Below are positions 1 to 6,317 of a stretch of 8,187 bases of DNA, in pieces. Below the pieces are notes generated by a model, which made no database searches, was not told where the DNA came from, and was given only the letters and a program-made list of their open reading frames with translations. Source of the stretch: Nitrospirota bacterium (GTDB lineage: Bacteria; Nitrospirota; CAKKRA01; 9FT-COMBO-42-15). The DNA lies in NCBI GenBank assembly GCA_016195585.1, contig JACPZJ010000117.1:1-8187 (forward strand). The letters are read 5' to 3'. Within the stretch, counting starts at the first letter, position 1. Every line of letters starts with the position of its first letter. The translations under genes and the position numbers were made by a program.

Positions 1-183
1 GTCTCTTTGAAGTTTTTCTTCTGGTTTTGGTTCTCTTGATTGCTGGGCGCTGATGGCTGATTGTTGTATTTGCTTATCTATTGCATAGGCAAGATTGTAT
101 ATGCCAAGAAATGTCCATGAAAAGAAAAAGAGGACTGTAACCGCTATAAGCCTTAGCAGAGGGTTATGTCTAAAATCCATCAT
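1..183 (-). CDS. N-terminus of a membrane-anchored or secreted protein (partial)
   Basis: An open frame of 61 codons runs from an ATG pair at 183/180 off the left edge with no stop. After a short basic start (MMDFRHNPLLRL) there is one strong hydrophobic segment, about residues 10-35 (IAVTVLFFFSWTFLGIYNLAYA). It looks like a signal peptide, with possible cleavage after the AYA at about residue 35, or an uncleaved anchor. A polar Gln/Lys/Glu-rich stretch follows. A G-rich Shine-Dalgarno-like run (GGGGTGGG) ends directly before the first ATG. Spacing favours the second ATG at 180, so the first codon may be untranslated. The gene is divergent from the HEAT/TPR lipoprotein and has its own promoter candidate at 216-246. 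I do not recognise the family: the visible part is only an export signal and the function lies outside the window. Confidence 0.7.
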   Translation of the reverse strand, partial: MMDFRHNPLLRLIAVTVLFFFSWTFLGIYNLAYAIDKQIQQSAISAQQSREPKPEEKLQRD

Positions 184-215
184 CCCACCCCAAAAGATAG
201 ATTTATTTCATGTAT

Positions 216-246
216 AATATATTACCCTCCCCCCAGCTTTTGTCAA
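216..246 (-). promoter_or_regulatory. Candidate sigma-70-type promoter for the left-edge gene
   Basis: On the minus strand an exact TTGACA lies at 246-241. An AT-rich run (ATATATTATAC) starts near 222. The best -10 choices are TATATT at 221-216 (19-nt spacer) or the overlapping TATTAT at 219-214 (21-nt spacer). Either would start transcription roughly 22-33 bases before the ATG pair at 183/180. The -35 is perfect but the spacer is long, so confidence is limited. Confidence 0.4.
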
Positions 247-327
247 GTGTTTTTTTGCCTTTCCAGTTTGTATTTTTTGGGCACTTACCTGAAAAACTGG
301 GTAGTGGGCAAAACTCATTTAAACCTC

Positions 328-356
328 TTGACTTTTCATCAAAAATTCACAATAAT
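328..356 (+). promoter_or_regulatory. Candidate promoter directly upstream of the HEAT/TPR lipoprotein gene
   Basis: TTGACT at 328-333 (5 of 6 consensus bases) is followed by a 17-nt spacer and AATAAT at 351-356 (5 of 6). Initiation 6-8 nt after the -10 would fall at about 363-364, only 3-4 bases before the ATG at 367. No Shine-Dalgarno sequence is visible before that ATG, which agrees with a near-leaderless transcript. Confidence 0.45.
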
Positions 357-366
357 ATTAACAATT

Positions 367-2316
367 ATGTTTGTAAAAAGACTTACTTATACATTTTTAC
401 TTCCTGTCCTCATAATAATGGCATCGTGTAGCGCCAACAGGACAGCAGTCTTAAATGAACCTGCCCCTCCCCTTTCAAAAATTGCTGAAAAATTGAATAC
501 AAAAGATAAAGAAACCCGGTGGGAGGCAATCTCCTTCTTAGAGGATTATAGTAAGAATAATGATGACCCGGGGATTAATGCCCTTCTTATCAGGGCATTA
601 AGGGATAACGACCCTGAGATAAGGCTGAGCGCTGTCAGGGCATTAGCAAATAATAAAAAAATAGACCCGCTTATCCAATTACTAAAAGACGATGTGGACT
701 GGCTTGTAAGGGCGGAGGTGTTAAAATCAATATATGAGGCAAAGAAGAAGGACTCTCTGCCTTATATTAAGATTGCCCTGAAAGATAAAGAGTCATCTGT
801 TCGGGAAGAGGCAGTTTATTTCATCTCAAGGATTAAGAACAGCGAGGCTGTGCCTTTATTAATTGCAGCCTTAAATGACTCGCACAGGGATGTTAAACGA
901 AAGGCAATCAATGCCCTCGCATCTTACGAAGTAGAAAAGCCAATAATAAATCTGTTTCATGATGATGACCCGCTCATCAGGGAAGAGGTTTTAAAGGTTT
1001 TGGCGCAGATGAAGAGCCCGTCTGCCTCTGATCTTTTATTAATGGGGCTGTGGGATGAAAAGGTAAATGTAAGAAGAAAGGCGGCATATCTGCTCAGCCT
1101 GAAAAAATATAAACATTCCCTTGAGCCATTAACCGGGGCGCTTAATGATTCAGATGCAATCGTAAGGATATACGCTGCAGAGGCGCTCGGTAATCTCGGT
1201 AATCAAAAGGCATTGCCAGCGTTAATTGAGGCTGCGGCAGGCACAAAGGATAATAGCCTTATAGCTATCCTGAAAAGCAGCATTAATAAACTAAAACCAA
1301 CAAATGATATTCAGGAAGAGGCTGTTGCCTATTATAAGAAGGGCATTGCATATCAGAACCGCATGGATATTGAAAAGGCAATAGAGGCGTATAATGATGC
1401 GATCAGGATATACCCTGATTATTCAGATGCGCATTATAGCCTTGGAAGGATATATTCCCAGCAGAAGCTATTTAAGGATGCAGCAAGCGAATTTAGAAAG
1501 GCGCTGTTAAATCCCCATTACAGCAGGCCTGAGTTATGTTATGTAGAATTAGGAAAGATATCTTTTGAAAACTCACTCTACGATGAGGCGGCATCCGAAT
1601 TTAAAAAGGCCCTGTTAATAAAAAAGGATTATGCAGAGGCGCATAATAATCTCGGGCTGATATATAAAAAGAAACGGCTCTATGATATGGCGATTTCTGA
1701 GTTCAGAGAGGCAATAAACATAGATAGAAACTATGCTGCTGCGTATAAGAATACCGGAGACACGCTCTTTGATTTGAAAAGATACAAAGATGCCCTTTCC
1801 GGATATAAATCAGCATTAAACTTCAACCCCCTTGACCCTGATGTGCATAACAGCATGGGGGACATATATAATATTCTTGGATTGTATGATAATGCCATAA
1901 GGGAATACAGAGAGGCATTAAATATAATGGATTATAACTCAAGGGAGATTTTACATTCAAACCTCAGCCGTGTATATAACAAAAAGAGGATGTATGAAGC
2001 GGCAATTGCTGAGGCAAGAAAGGCAATAAGGCTAAGGCCTGATTATGCAGAGGCGCATAATAATCTGGGATATGCCTATATGGAAAAAGAGATGTATGAT
2101 AAGGCGATTGAAGAGCTGAAAAAGGCAATGAAGCTGAAACCGGATGATGCGGAGGTCAATAACAATCTGGGATGGGCATATGAGAAATCAGGCGAATTTA
2201 AACTGGCTATGGATGCCTATAAAAAGGCAATACAGGTCTATCCAAGCTGGGAGCTTCCTAAAAACAATCTGAGACGACTAAGAGGCAATAATCCCCCTAC
2301 TAATTCACTTCAATAA
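367..2316 (+). CDS. Lipoprotein with HEAT-like repeats followed by TPR repeats
   Basis: This gene encodes 649 aa from the ATG at 367. The frame stays open upstream to 166, but the extra 67 residues look like non-coding AT-rich DNA and would bury the signal peptide. From 367 the protein starts with a basic n-region (MFVKRL), a hydrophobic core and a lipobox-like MASC with the lipid-accepting Cys at residue 21. The residue after it is Ser rather than Asp, which favours the outer membrane if E. coli sorting rules apply. Residues ~36-310 are HEAT/PBS-lyase-type helical repeats of about 30 aa, with recurring patterns such as NDPEIRLSAVRAL, DSHRDVKRKAINAL and DSDAIVRIYAAEALGNLG. Residues ~317-630 form about nine 34-residue TPRs (for example DYAEAHNNLG then AI.E..KA). 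Both modules are protein-binding scaffolds, so a role in envelope complex assembly is inferred. There are no catalytic motifs. The 3' end overlaps the convergent zf-HC2 gene by 17 bp. Confidence 0.88.
   Translation: MFVKRLTYTFLLPVLIIMASCSANRTAVLNEPAPPLSKIAEKLNTKDKETRWEAISFLEDYSKNNDDPGINALLIRALRDNDPEIRLSAVRALANNKKIDPLIQLLKDDVDWLVRAEVLKSIYEAKKKDSLPYIKIALKDKESSVREEAVYFISRIKNSEAVPLLIAALNDSHRDVKRKAINALASYEVEKPIINLFHDDDPLIREEVLKVLAQMKSPSASDLLLMGLWDEKVNVRRKAAYLLSLKKYKHSLEPLTGALNDSDAIVRIYAAEALGNLGNQKALPALIEAAAGTKDNSLIAILKSSINKLKPTNDIQEEAVAYYKKGIAYQNRMDIEKAIEAYNDAIRIYPDYSDAHYSLGRIYSQQKLFKDAASEFRKALLNPHYSRPELCYVELGKISFENSLYDEAASEFKKALLIKKDYAEAHNNLGLIYKKKRLYDMAISEFREAINIDRNYAAAYKNTGDTLFDLKRYKDALSGYKSALNFNPLDPDVHNSMGDIYNILGLYDNAIREYREALNIMDYNSREILHSNLSRVYNKKRMYEAAIAEARKAIRLRPDYAEAHNNLGYAYMEKEMYDKAIEELKKAMKLKPDDAEVNNNLGWAYEKSGEFKLAMDAYKKAIQVYPSWELPKNNLRRLRGNNPPTNSLQ
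1627..1652 (+). repeat. 26-bp exact direct repeat inside the TPR region, copy 1
   Basis: The 26 bases at 1627-1652 are identical to 2041-2066 and encode DYAEAHNN, the start of a TPR. The copies are 414 bp apart, about four 34-residue repeats. Identity at synonymous positions suggests fairly recent duplication or conversion between repeat units. Confidence 0.8.
2041..2066 (+). repeat. 26-bp exact direct repeat inside the TPR region, copy 2
   Basis: This is the second copy of the 26-bp sequence found at 1627-1652, in the same frame and encoding the same TPR residues. The flanking codons differ between the two copies. Confidence 0.8.
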
Positions 2317-3214
2317 GCATGAATGAATGATTTTCGTCTTTGGAAATATCATTTGGGACTTTAATATTCTTATCCGCCTGTGATACAACATTAGTAAACT
2401 GCCCCTTCATCTCAGAAAGAAATTTTTTATATCCCTCTTTGGGTATCTTAACCAGTATCTCCTTTTTGTTGCCGCTGTCCATCTCGGAAAATCCCTTTGC
2501 AAAAAGGATCAGGGCATTTAATTTTTCTGATATAGATTCAACCTTTGTAAATATAATATCAGGCTGAAGCTCTGTCCTTAGGGTCAGCCTGTATGAGGCA
2601 GGCTCAGCCTTTTCCTCGGGCATCCTAACCCATGCCTTCTCCTCAGTCTTAGGAATGCTTTTTACTGCTTCCTCTTGCTTTGCTTCTTTCTTATCTTCCC
2701 TCTTCTTTACCTCAATCTTCTCATCATTTTTTCCTATCTTTGGCAGCGCCGCAACAGTTATCTTTCCCTCTTTTTTCTCAGGTTTTTTTTGTGGAATATT
2801 AGCCGCAGGAAGGGGCTTATCTTTTAAGGCCTCGGCTGTCATCTGGACAGGCGCATCCTTATCTTTTATCTGCTCAGGATGAGGGTTGTAGCCTTTTATA
2901 TAAAAACCGAACAATGGAAATATAAAAAGCAAAACCAATATTGCCGGTATTGCAACAGGATGCCGGGAAAATGTCCTTCTGATTTTCATCTTGAATTTAT
3001 CTGGGAGGTGCTTTAACCTTTTAAAGAATGAAGGCCCGGGCTGCAAGGATGAGAGTAATTCAGTAACCGATATCTTCTTTCTGGCAAACTCCATCTCTGC
3101 AGAGCACATAATACATTTTTTGACATGCCCCTCAACATATGCCCTTTTCTTCTTGTCAAGTTCGCCCTTTAGATATCTGTATATAATATCCTTTACTCTT
3201 GCACACTCGTTCAT
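2300..3214 (-). CDS. Membrane-anchored zf-HC2 (anti-sigma-factor-like) protein
   Basis: This gene encodes 304 aa. The N-terminus carries a zf-HC2 zinc-binding motif, His30-x3-Cys34-x2-Cys37 (HVKKCIMC), with a possible fourth ligand at Cys4. This is the arrangement seen in zinc-binding anti-sigma domains. One transmembrane helix spans about residues 86-107. Residues ~110-205 are a Lys/Glu/Pro-rich linker. A compact C-terminal domain (~207-304, including ILVKIPKEGYKKFLSEM) loosely resembles the extracytoplasmic DUF4349/DUF2275-type domains found on such proteins; that comparison is from memory. The likely topology is a cytoplasmic zinc finger and a periplasmic sensor. A GAGGA Shine-Dalgarno lies 5 nt before the ATG. 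It is the last gene of the operon, 12 bp after the CAP gene. No sigma factor is encoded in the window, so regulation of a sigma factor is inferred from the domain only. Confidence 0.8.
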   Translation of the reverse strand: MNECARVKDIIYRYLKGELDKKKRAYVEGHVKKCIMCSAEMEFARKKISVTELLSSLQPGPSFFKRLKHLPDKFKMKIRRTFSRHPVAIPAILVLLFIFPLFGFYIKGYNPHPEQIKDKDAPVQMTAEALKDKPLPAANIPQKKPEKKEGKITVAALPKIGKNDEKIEVKKREDKKEAKQEEAVKSIPKTEEKAWVRMPEEKAEPASYRLTLRTELQPDIIFTKVESISEKLNALILFAKGFSEMDSGNKKEILVKIPKEGYKKFLSEMKGQFTNVVSQADKNIKVPNDISKDENHSFMLIEVN

Positions 3215-3226
3215 CTATATCCTCAT

Positions 3227-3751
3227 CTATTGCTTAATAAAGACCTGCGTGAAATAGAATGTATTGTCCTGCGCCTGTGCTATGCCTATCCCGGACAGCT
3301 CATACTCTGCATTGATTATATTTTTATAGTGGGTAGAGCTCTTCAGCCAGCCTTCAAATGCCGACTCAACAGGGTCGTCCATGTTCTTATTTGAGGCGAT
3401 ATTCTCAGCCGCCATTGTCCATTTTATCTTTGCTATTTTTAATCTGTCACCTACAGTCTGCTTATCGGGATTTGTATGGTCAAAGAATTTCCTTTTTATC
3501 ATATCCCTGCTGTGCGCCCTCGCCGCCTTCTGTAGCTTTGCGTCAGATTTAAGCAGAGGCAGCACCTTTGCTCGGCGCTCAGAGTTAATCAAATCAAACA
3601 GGCGATTCTCCATCATAAAAACATCCCGACTCGGTGTTATTTTTTTTGAAGGAGATGTTTTATGCTCAGCAGAGATTGTGCCATGCAGGAAAACAGATAA
3701 TGAAATAATTAGGGCAATTAAACAATACCGCAGTATATCGGCCTTTAACAT
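3227..3751 (-). CDS. Secreted CAP/SCP-superfamily (YkwD-like) protein
   Basis: This gene encodes 174 aa from the ATG at 3751. The frame is open further upstream, but the extension lies inside the aldehyde dehydrogenase gene and precedes an obvious signal peptide, so the shorter start is chosen. Residues 1-28 are the signal peptide (hydrophobic core LIALIISLSVFL, cleavage near TISA). A bacterial CAP/SCP domain covers ~45-172 with typical landmarks: HSRDM (His80), FFDHTNP (His92), AENIA (Glu116), W-x5-H (Trp135, His141) and the terminal GIGIA...FTQVF strand pair. Biochemical roles of bacterial CAP proteins are mostly unknown, though envelope or spore-coat association is common. AAGGAG within the end of the upstream gene lies ~14 nt before the ATG, a little far. 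The gene starts 8 bp after the aldehyde dehydrogenase stop, consistent with one operon. Confidence 0.85.
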   Translation of the reverse strand: MLKADILRYCLIALIISLSVFLHGTISAEHKTSPSKKITPSRDVFMMENRLFDLINSERRAKVLPLLKSDAKLQKAARAHSRDMIKRKFFDHTNPDKQTVGDRLKIAKIKWTMAAENIASNKNMDDPVESAFEGWLKSSTHYKNIINAEYELSGIGIAQAQDNTFYFTQVFIKQ

Positions 3752-3759
3752 AAATATTT

Positions 3760-5256
3760 TTACTTCTCCTTCACAGTATCTATCTGCGCCTTCTGGAGCC
3801 TTCCTGAATAATCTATGTAGACTGCCTTCCACTCGCTAAAAATATTCAATACCTCTTTACCTGCCTCCCTGTGGCCATTCCCTGAATTCTTCACCCCTCC
3901 AAAGGGCAGATGCGTCTCAGCGCCAATCGTAGGGCTGTTTATATATGTAATCCCTGCCTGAATATCAGAAACAGCCTTAAATGCCTTATTTATGTCCCTC
4001 GTGTAAATAGACGATGAAAGGCCGTAGCCTGTGTTATTCATAACCTCAATGGCCTCATCAAAACTGTTCACTGGCAATATAACAACTACAGGGCCGAATA
4101 TCTCCTCCTGCGCAATACGCATTGATGGATGTCCATCCATGAATATAGTCGGCATATAAAAGAATCCCTTTTTACATTCCCCTTCTTCATAGAAATAACC
4201 GCCTGTTAAAAGCCTTGCGCCCTCTTTTTTTCCGATATCCACAAAGCTGTGTATCTTCTTTAACTGCGATTCATTTATTACAGGCCCCATGTCAGTATTA
4301 GCAGAGAGGCCGTTCCCTATCCTGATCCTCTTTGTCCTCTCTACAAATTTTCCTGTAAACTCCTTTAAAATATCTTTATGCACAATCAGCCTGCTCGTTG
4401 CAGTGCACCTCTGGCCTGTTGTGCCAAAGGCGCCCCACAGCGCGCCATCCACTGCCAAATCAATATTTGCATCATCCATTACAATCTGGGCGTTCTTTCC
4501 GCCAAGTTCAAGCGAGCATCTCTTCAGGCTCTTGCCGCATGTCTCTGCAATCCTTCTTCCAACATCTGCAGAGCCTGTAAAGGAGATGAGGTTCACCTTT
4601 GGATGCTCAACCAGCGCCATCCCCGCCTCTTCCCCTGCGCCATGAACAAGATTGACGACACCCTTTGGCATCTCTGCCTCCTCTAAGACAGAAACAAGCT
4701 CCATTGAAGATGCAGGCGCATCAGAGGCAGGTTTTAACACAACAGTATTGCCGCATATAAGGGCGGGAAAAATCTTCCATGAGGGTATTGCAACCGGGAA
4801 GTTCCATGGGCAGATCAGGCCGACAACACCAACAGGCATCCTCACAGACATGCAGAATTTATTTTTTAGCTCTGATGTTGTTGTATCGCCAAAGAGCCTC
4901 CTCCCCTCCCCTGCCATGTAAAAGGCTGTATCTATTGCCTCCTGTACATCGCCATTTGTCTCATCAAGTATCTTCCCCATCTCCTTTGTTGCAGTCTTTG
5001 CAATTGTCTCTTTTTTCTTTCTGAGGAGCTTCTCTGCGTTGTATATTATCTCTGCCCTTGCTGGCGGAGGTGTTCTCCTCCACTTATCAAAAGCGGCAGA
5101 GGCTGCCTCCACAGCCATATTAATATCCTCTCTGCCTGATTTAGGAAAGACACCGACTGTTTCGTCTTTATTTGCTGGATTGATGTCATTAAAGGCCGCG
5201 CCTGTCTTGGATGGTATCCATTCACCATTTATGAAATTTTTATAAACCTCTGGCAT
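3760..5256 (-). CDS. NAD(P)-dependent aldehyde dehydrogenase
   Basis: This gene encodes 498 aa, full length for the ALDH superfamily, with no signal peptide, so it is cytosolic. It would oxidise an aldehyde to the carboxylate using NAD(P)+. Visible landmarks in order are PWNFP with the oxyanion-hole Asn152, LKPAS with cofactor-binding Lys175, FTGSADVGRRI (226-236) at the nucleotide site, LELGGKN with general base Glu250, GQRCTATSR with catalytic Cys284, EEIFGPV (384-390) contacting the cofactor ribose, and PFGGVKNSGNGHREAG near the C-terminus. The GQRCTATSR and SGNGHREAG signatures recall ALDHs of the alpha-ketoglutarate-semialdehyde type, but the substrate cannot be fixed from sequence alone. 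GAGGG sits ~5 nt before the ATG, and tatA ends 9 bp upstream. No neighbouring gene supplies a matching pathway. All catalytic residues are present, so the enzyme should be active. Confidence 0.95.
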   Translation of the reverse strand: MPEVYKNFINGEWIPSKTGAAFNDINPANKDETVGVFPKSGREDINMAVEAASAAFDKWRRTPPPARAEIIYNAEKLLRKKKETIAKTATKEMGKILDETNGDVQEAIDTAFYMAGEGRRLFGDTTTSELKNKFCMSVRMPVGVVGLICPWNFPVAIPSWKIFPALICGNTVVLKPASDAPASSMELVSVLEEAEMPKGVVNLVHGAGEEAGMALVEHPKVNLISFTGSADVGRRIAETCGKSLKRCSLELGGKNAQIVMDDANIDLAVDGALWGAFGTTGQRCTATSRLIVHKDILKEFTGKFVERTKRIRIGNGLSANTDMGPVINESQLKKIHSFVDIGKKEGARLLTGGYFYEEGECKKGFFYMPTIFMDGHPSMRIAQEEIFGPVVVILPVNSFDEAIEVMNNTGYGLSSSIYTRDINKAFKAVSDIQAGITYINSPTIGAETHLPFGGVKNSGNGHREAGKEVLNIFSEWKAVYIDYSGRLQKAQIDTVKEK

Positions 5257-5265
5257 AGAGCCCTC

Positions 5266-5451
5266 TTACTTTTTTTCTTTATCTTCTTCTTTCTTGGGTG
5301 TTACATCAATCTCTGTATCGGACATGCCCTTTTTAAAGCCCTTAATTGCCTTGCCGAGGTTGGCGCCGATCTCAGGGAGCTTTCCCACACCAAAGATTAG
5401 AAGTACAATAACAAGTATTACTAACAGCTCTGGCATTCCAAGTCCAAACAT
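5266..5451 (-). CDS. tatA: Sec-independent protein translocase subunit TatA/TatE
   Basis: This gene encodes 61 aa, a normal length for the short TatA/E family. It has a short periplasmic N-terminus, a transmembrane helix at about residues 7-21, the conserved Phe20-Gly21 hinge, then the amphipathic helix starting GKLPEIGANLGKAIKGFKKG. A charged Lys/Glu tail follows. TatA oligomerises in the inner membrane to let folded twin-arginine proteins cross, working with TatC and often TatB, neither of which is in the window. Glu8 sits near the start of the helix, where many TatA proteins carry a polar residue. A perfect AAAGGAGG Shine-Dalgarno at 5460-5467 lies 8 nt before the ATG, and the previous gene's stop ends one base before the ATG. 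It could equally be the TatE or TatB-less bifunctional type. Confidence 0.95.
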   Translation of the reverse strand: MFGLGMPELLVILVIVLLIFGVGKLPEIGANLGKAIKGFKKGMSDTEIDVTPKKEEDKEKK

Positions 5452-5452
5452 A

Positions 5453-6163
5453 TTAAAAACCTCCTTTAAAATTTCTTGTATTTATCATTTCCCTCACCTT
5501 AAAACTATTCGCCCTCTTTCCATATATCCCGCTTCCAAGCTGAGTTGCTACCCTCTTCCCGAGTATCGGGACAGATTCATTTACAAGAACCTCGCAATTC
5601 TCCCACATCCCTGAAAATATTTTCAGCTTAAACGGGTATTTGTTAAATGGACTATCTTCAGGTATCTCAATATCAGAAGTAGAAAAGGAAAAATTGGATG
5701 TGCAATTCAGCCTGTAAAAGACAAGGCCGCTGCCTTTTACCATTAAAAAGGGATAATTGATCTTAAGGGGTATCTTCATTAATTTTGGCTTTAAATCAAG
5801 GCTGATTATCTGCCTGCCGTCTGAGGCTGCCTCAAAGTGAAAGGAGTTATTCCTTCTCTTAATAAGCGGAGTACAGTCATTACTGTCCTGCAGCGGCCAG
5901 AGGTTCTTTGATGCAGTTAAGGGATTGTAAAAAAATCCCCTCTTCTTCTCATACTGTGTATATGCCGGCAGACATGCGAACTCTGTGACCCTTTCTGATT
6001 CTTTTAAATTGCATGAGATATAAAAACCGCCCGCAGTGTAGCCCGGCAGGATATTAACTACCTTAAGCGGAGGCGGGATATACTCTACAGCCTTTATTGA
6101 AGGGATTAGATAAAGTATTATGAAAGAAAGACTCCTGCTATCTGTCTGCCCCCTATCCTTCAT
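5453..6163 (-). CDS. Unrecognised protein, probably exported, first gene of the operon
   Basis: This gene encodes 236 aa and I do not recognise the family. After a polar n-region with Lys2, Arg4 and Arg10 there is a short hydrophobic stretch (SLSFIILYLIPSIKA, ~11-25), compatible with a weak signal peptide cleaved near Ala25 or with a membrane anchor. The rest looks like a beta-rich extracytoplasmic domain with many aromatic residues and five cysteines (51, 64, 97, 154, 190), which could form disulfides if exported. No catalytic motif stands out. No other in-frame ATG occurs before Met129, so the ATG at 6163 is the only credible start. It has no close Shine-Dalgarno, and the operon promoter at 6170-6199 would begin transcription on or beside it. 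The stop lies one base before tatA. Position with tatA suggests an envelope role, but this is inference. Confidence 0.65.
   Translation of the reverse strand: MKDRGQTDSRSLSFIILYLIPSIKAVEYIPPPLKVVNILPGYTAGGFYISCNLKESERVTEFACLPAYTQYEKKRGFFYNPLTASKNLWPLQDSNDCTPLIKRRNNSFHFEAASDGRQIISLDLKPKLMKIPLKINYPFLMVKGSGLVFYRLNCTSNFSFSTSDIEIPEDSPFNKYPFKLKIFSGMWENCEVLVNESVPILGKRVATQLGSGIYGKRANSFKVREMINTRNFKGGF
5460..5467 (-). promoter_or_regulatory. Strong Shine-Dalgarno of tatA inside the preceding gene
   Basis: AAAGGAGG reads as the last Lys-Gly-Gly codons of the upstream 236-aa gene and lies 8 nt before the tatA ATG. With stop and start one base apart, translational coupling is likely. This is the strongest ribosome-binding site in the operon, which suits the high copy number usual for TatA. 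Confidence 0.85.
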
Positions 6164-6169
6164 AACATA

Positions 6170-6199
6170 ATTATATACCTTTTAAAAAATTACTGTCAA
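6170..6199 (-). promoter_or_regulatory. Near-consensus sigma-70 promoter of the tatA operon
   Basis: Exact TTGACA at 6199-6194, an 18-nt A/T-rich spacer, and exact TATAAT at 6175-6170 lie on the minus strand. Only six bases separate the -10 from the ATG at 6163, so initiation would fall on or next to the start codon. It is the only strong promoter seen for the five genes down to 2300. It lies 30 bp beyond the expected end of dnaB, so the operon has its own start even if dnaB reads through. Confidence 0.75.
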
Positions 6200-6228
6200 T
6201 AAATCTTTGTTATACAGGCAAGATTATC

Positions 6229-6317
6229 TTATCTCTTTTCAAGATTCTCAAATCTGGTATACTTGTCAATATATGCGAGTTTTACTGTGCCGGTAGGGCC
6301 ATTCCTCTGTTTTCCTA
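6229..6317 (-). pseudogene. dnaB: Detached native C-terminal end of dnaB, out of frame
   Basis: This stretch carries the end of the second repeat unit in its native reading frame, continuing to TRFENLEKR and a TAA stop at 6229-6231. It is the expected dnaB terminus but is shifted relative to the main dnaB frame by the 119-bp duplication. Its native frame opens upstream inside the repeat and has no ribosome-binding site of its own. Confidence 0.75.

Noticed and set aside
263..300. Inverted repeat CCAGTTT / AAACTGG in the divergent promoter region
   Set aside because: It is only 7 bp per arm with a 24-nt gap in AT-rich DNA, so it could be chance. It could be an operator, but nothing else supports that.
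166..366. N-terminal extension of the HEAT/TPR gene by 67 codons to 166
   Set aside because: It would place a lipoprotein signal peptide in the middle of the protein, covers the divergent promoter region and overlaps the start of the left-edge gene. The 367 start gives a clean lipobox.
3752..3832. N-terminal extension of the CAP gene to 3832
   Set aside because: The extension lies within the aldehyde dehydrogenase coding region and precedes a good signal peptide; the ATG at 3751 is better.
4289..5245. Several plus-strand open frames opposite the aldehyde dehydrogenase gene
   Set aside because: They are antisense shadows of a well-conserved coding sequence, with no ribosome-binding sites and low-complexity Ser/Pro/Leu products.
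6220..6230. Palindrome AAGATTATCTT at the expected dnaB stop as a terminator
   Set aside because: The arms are only 5 bp with a 1-nt centre, and no T-run follows, so it cannot act as an intrinsic terminator.
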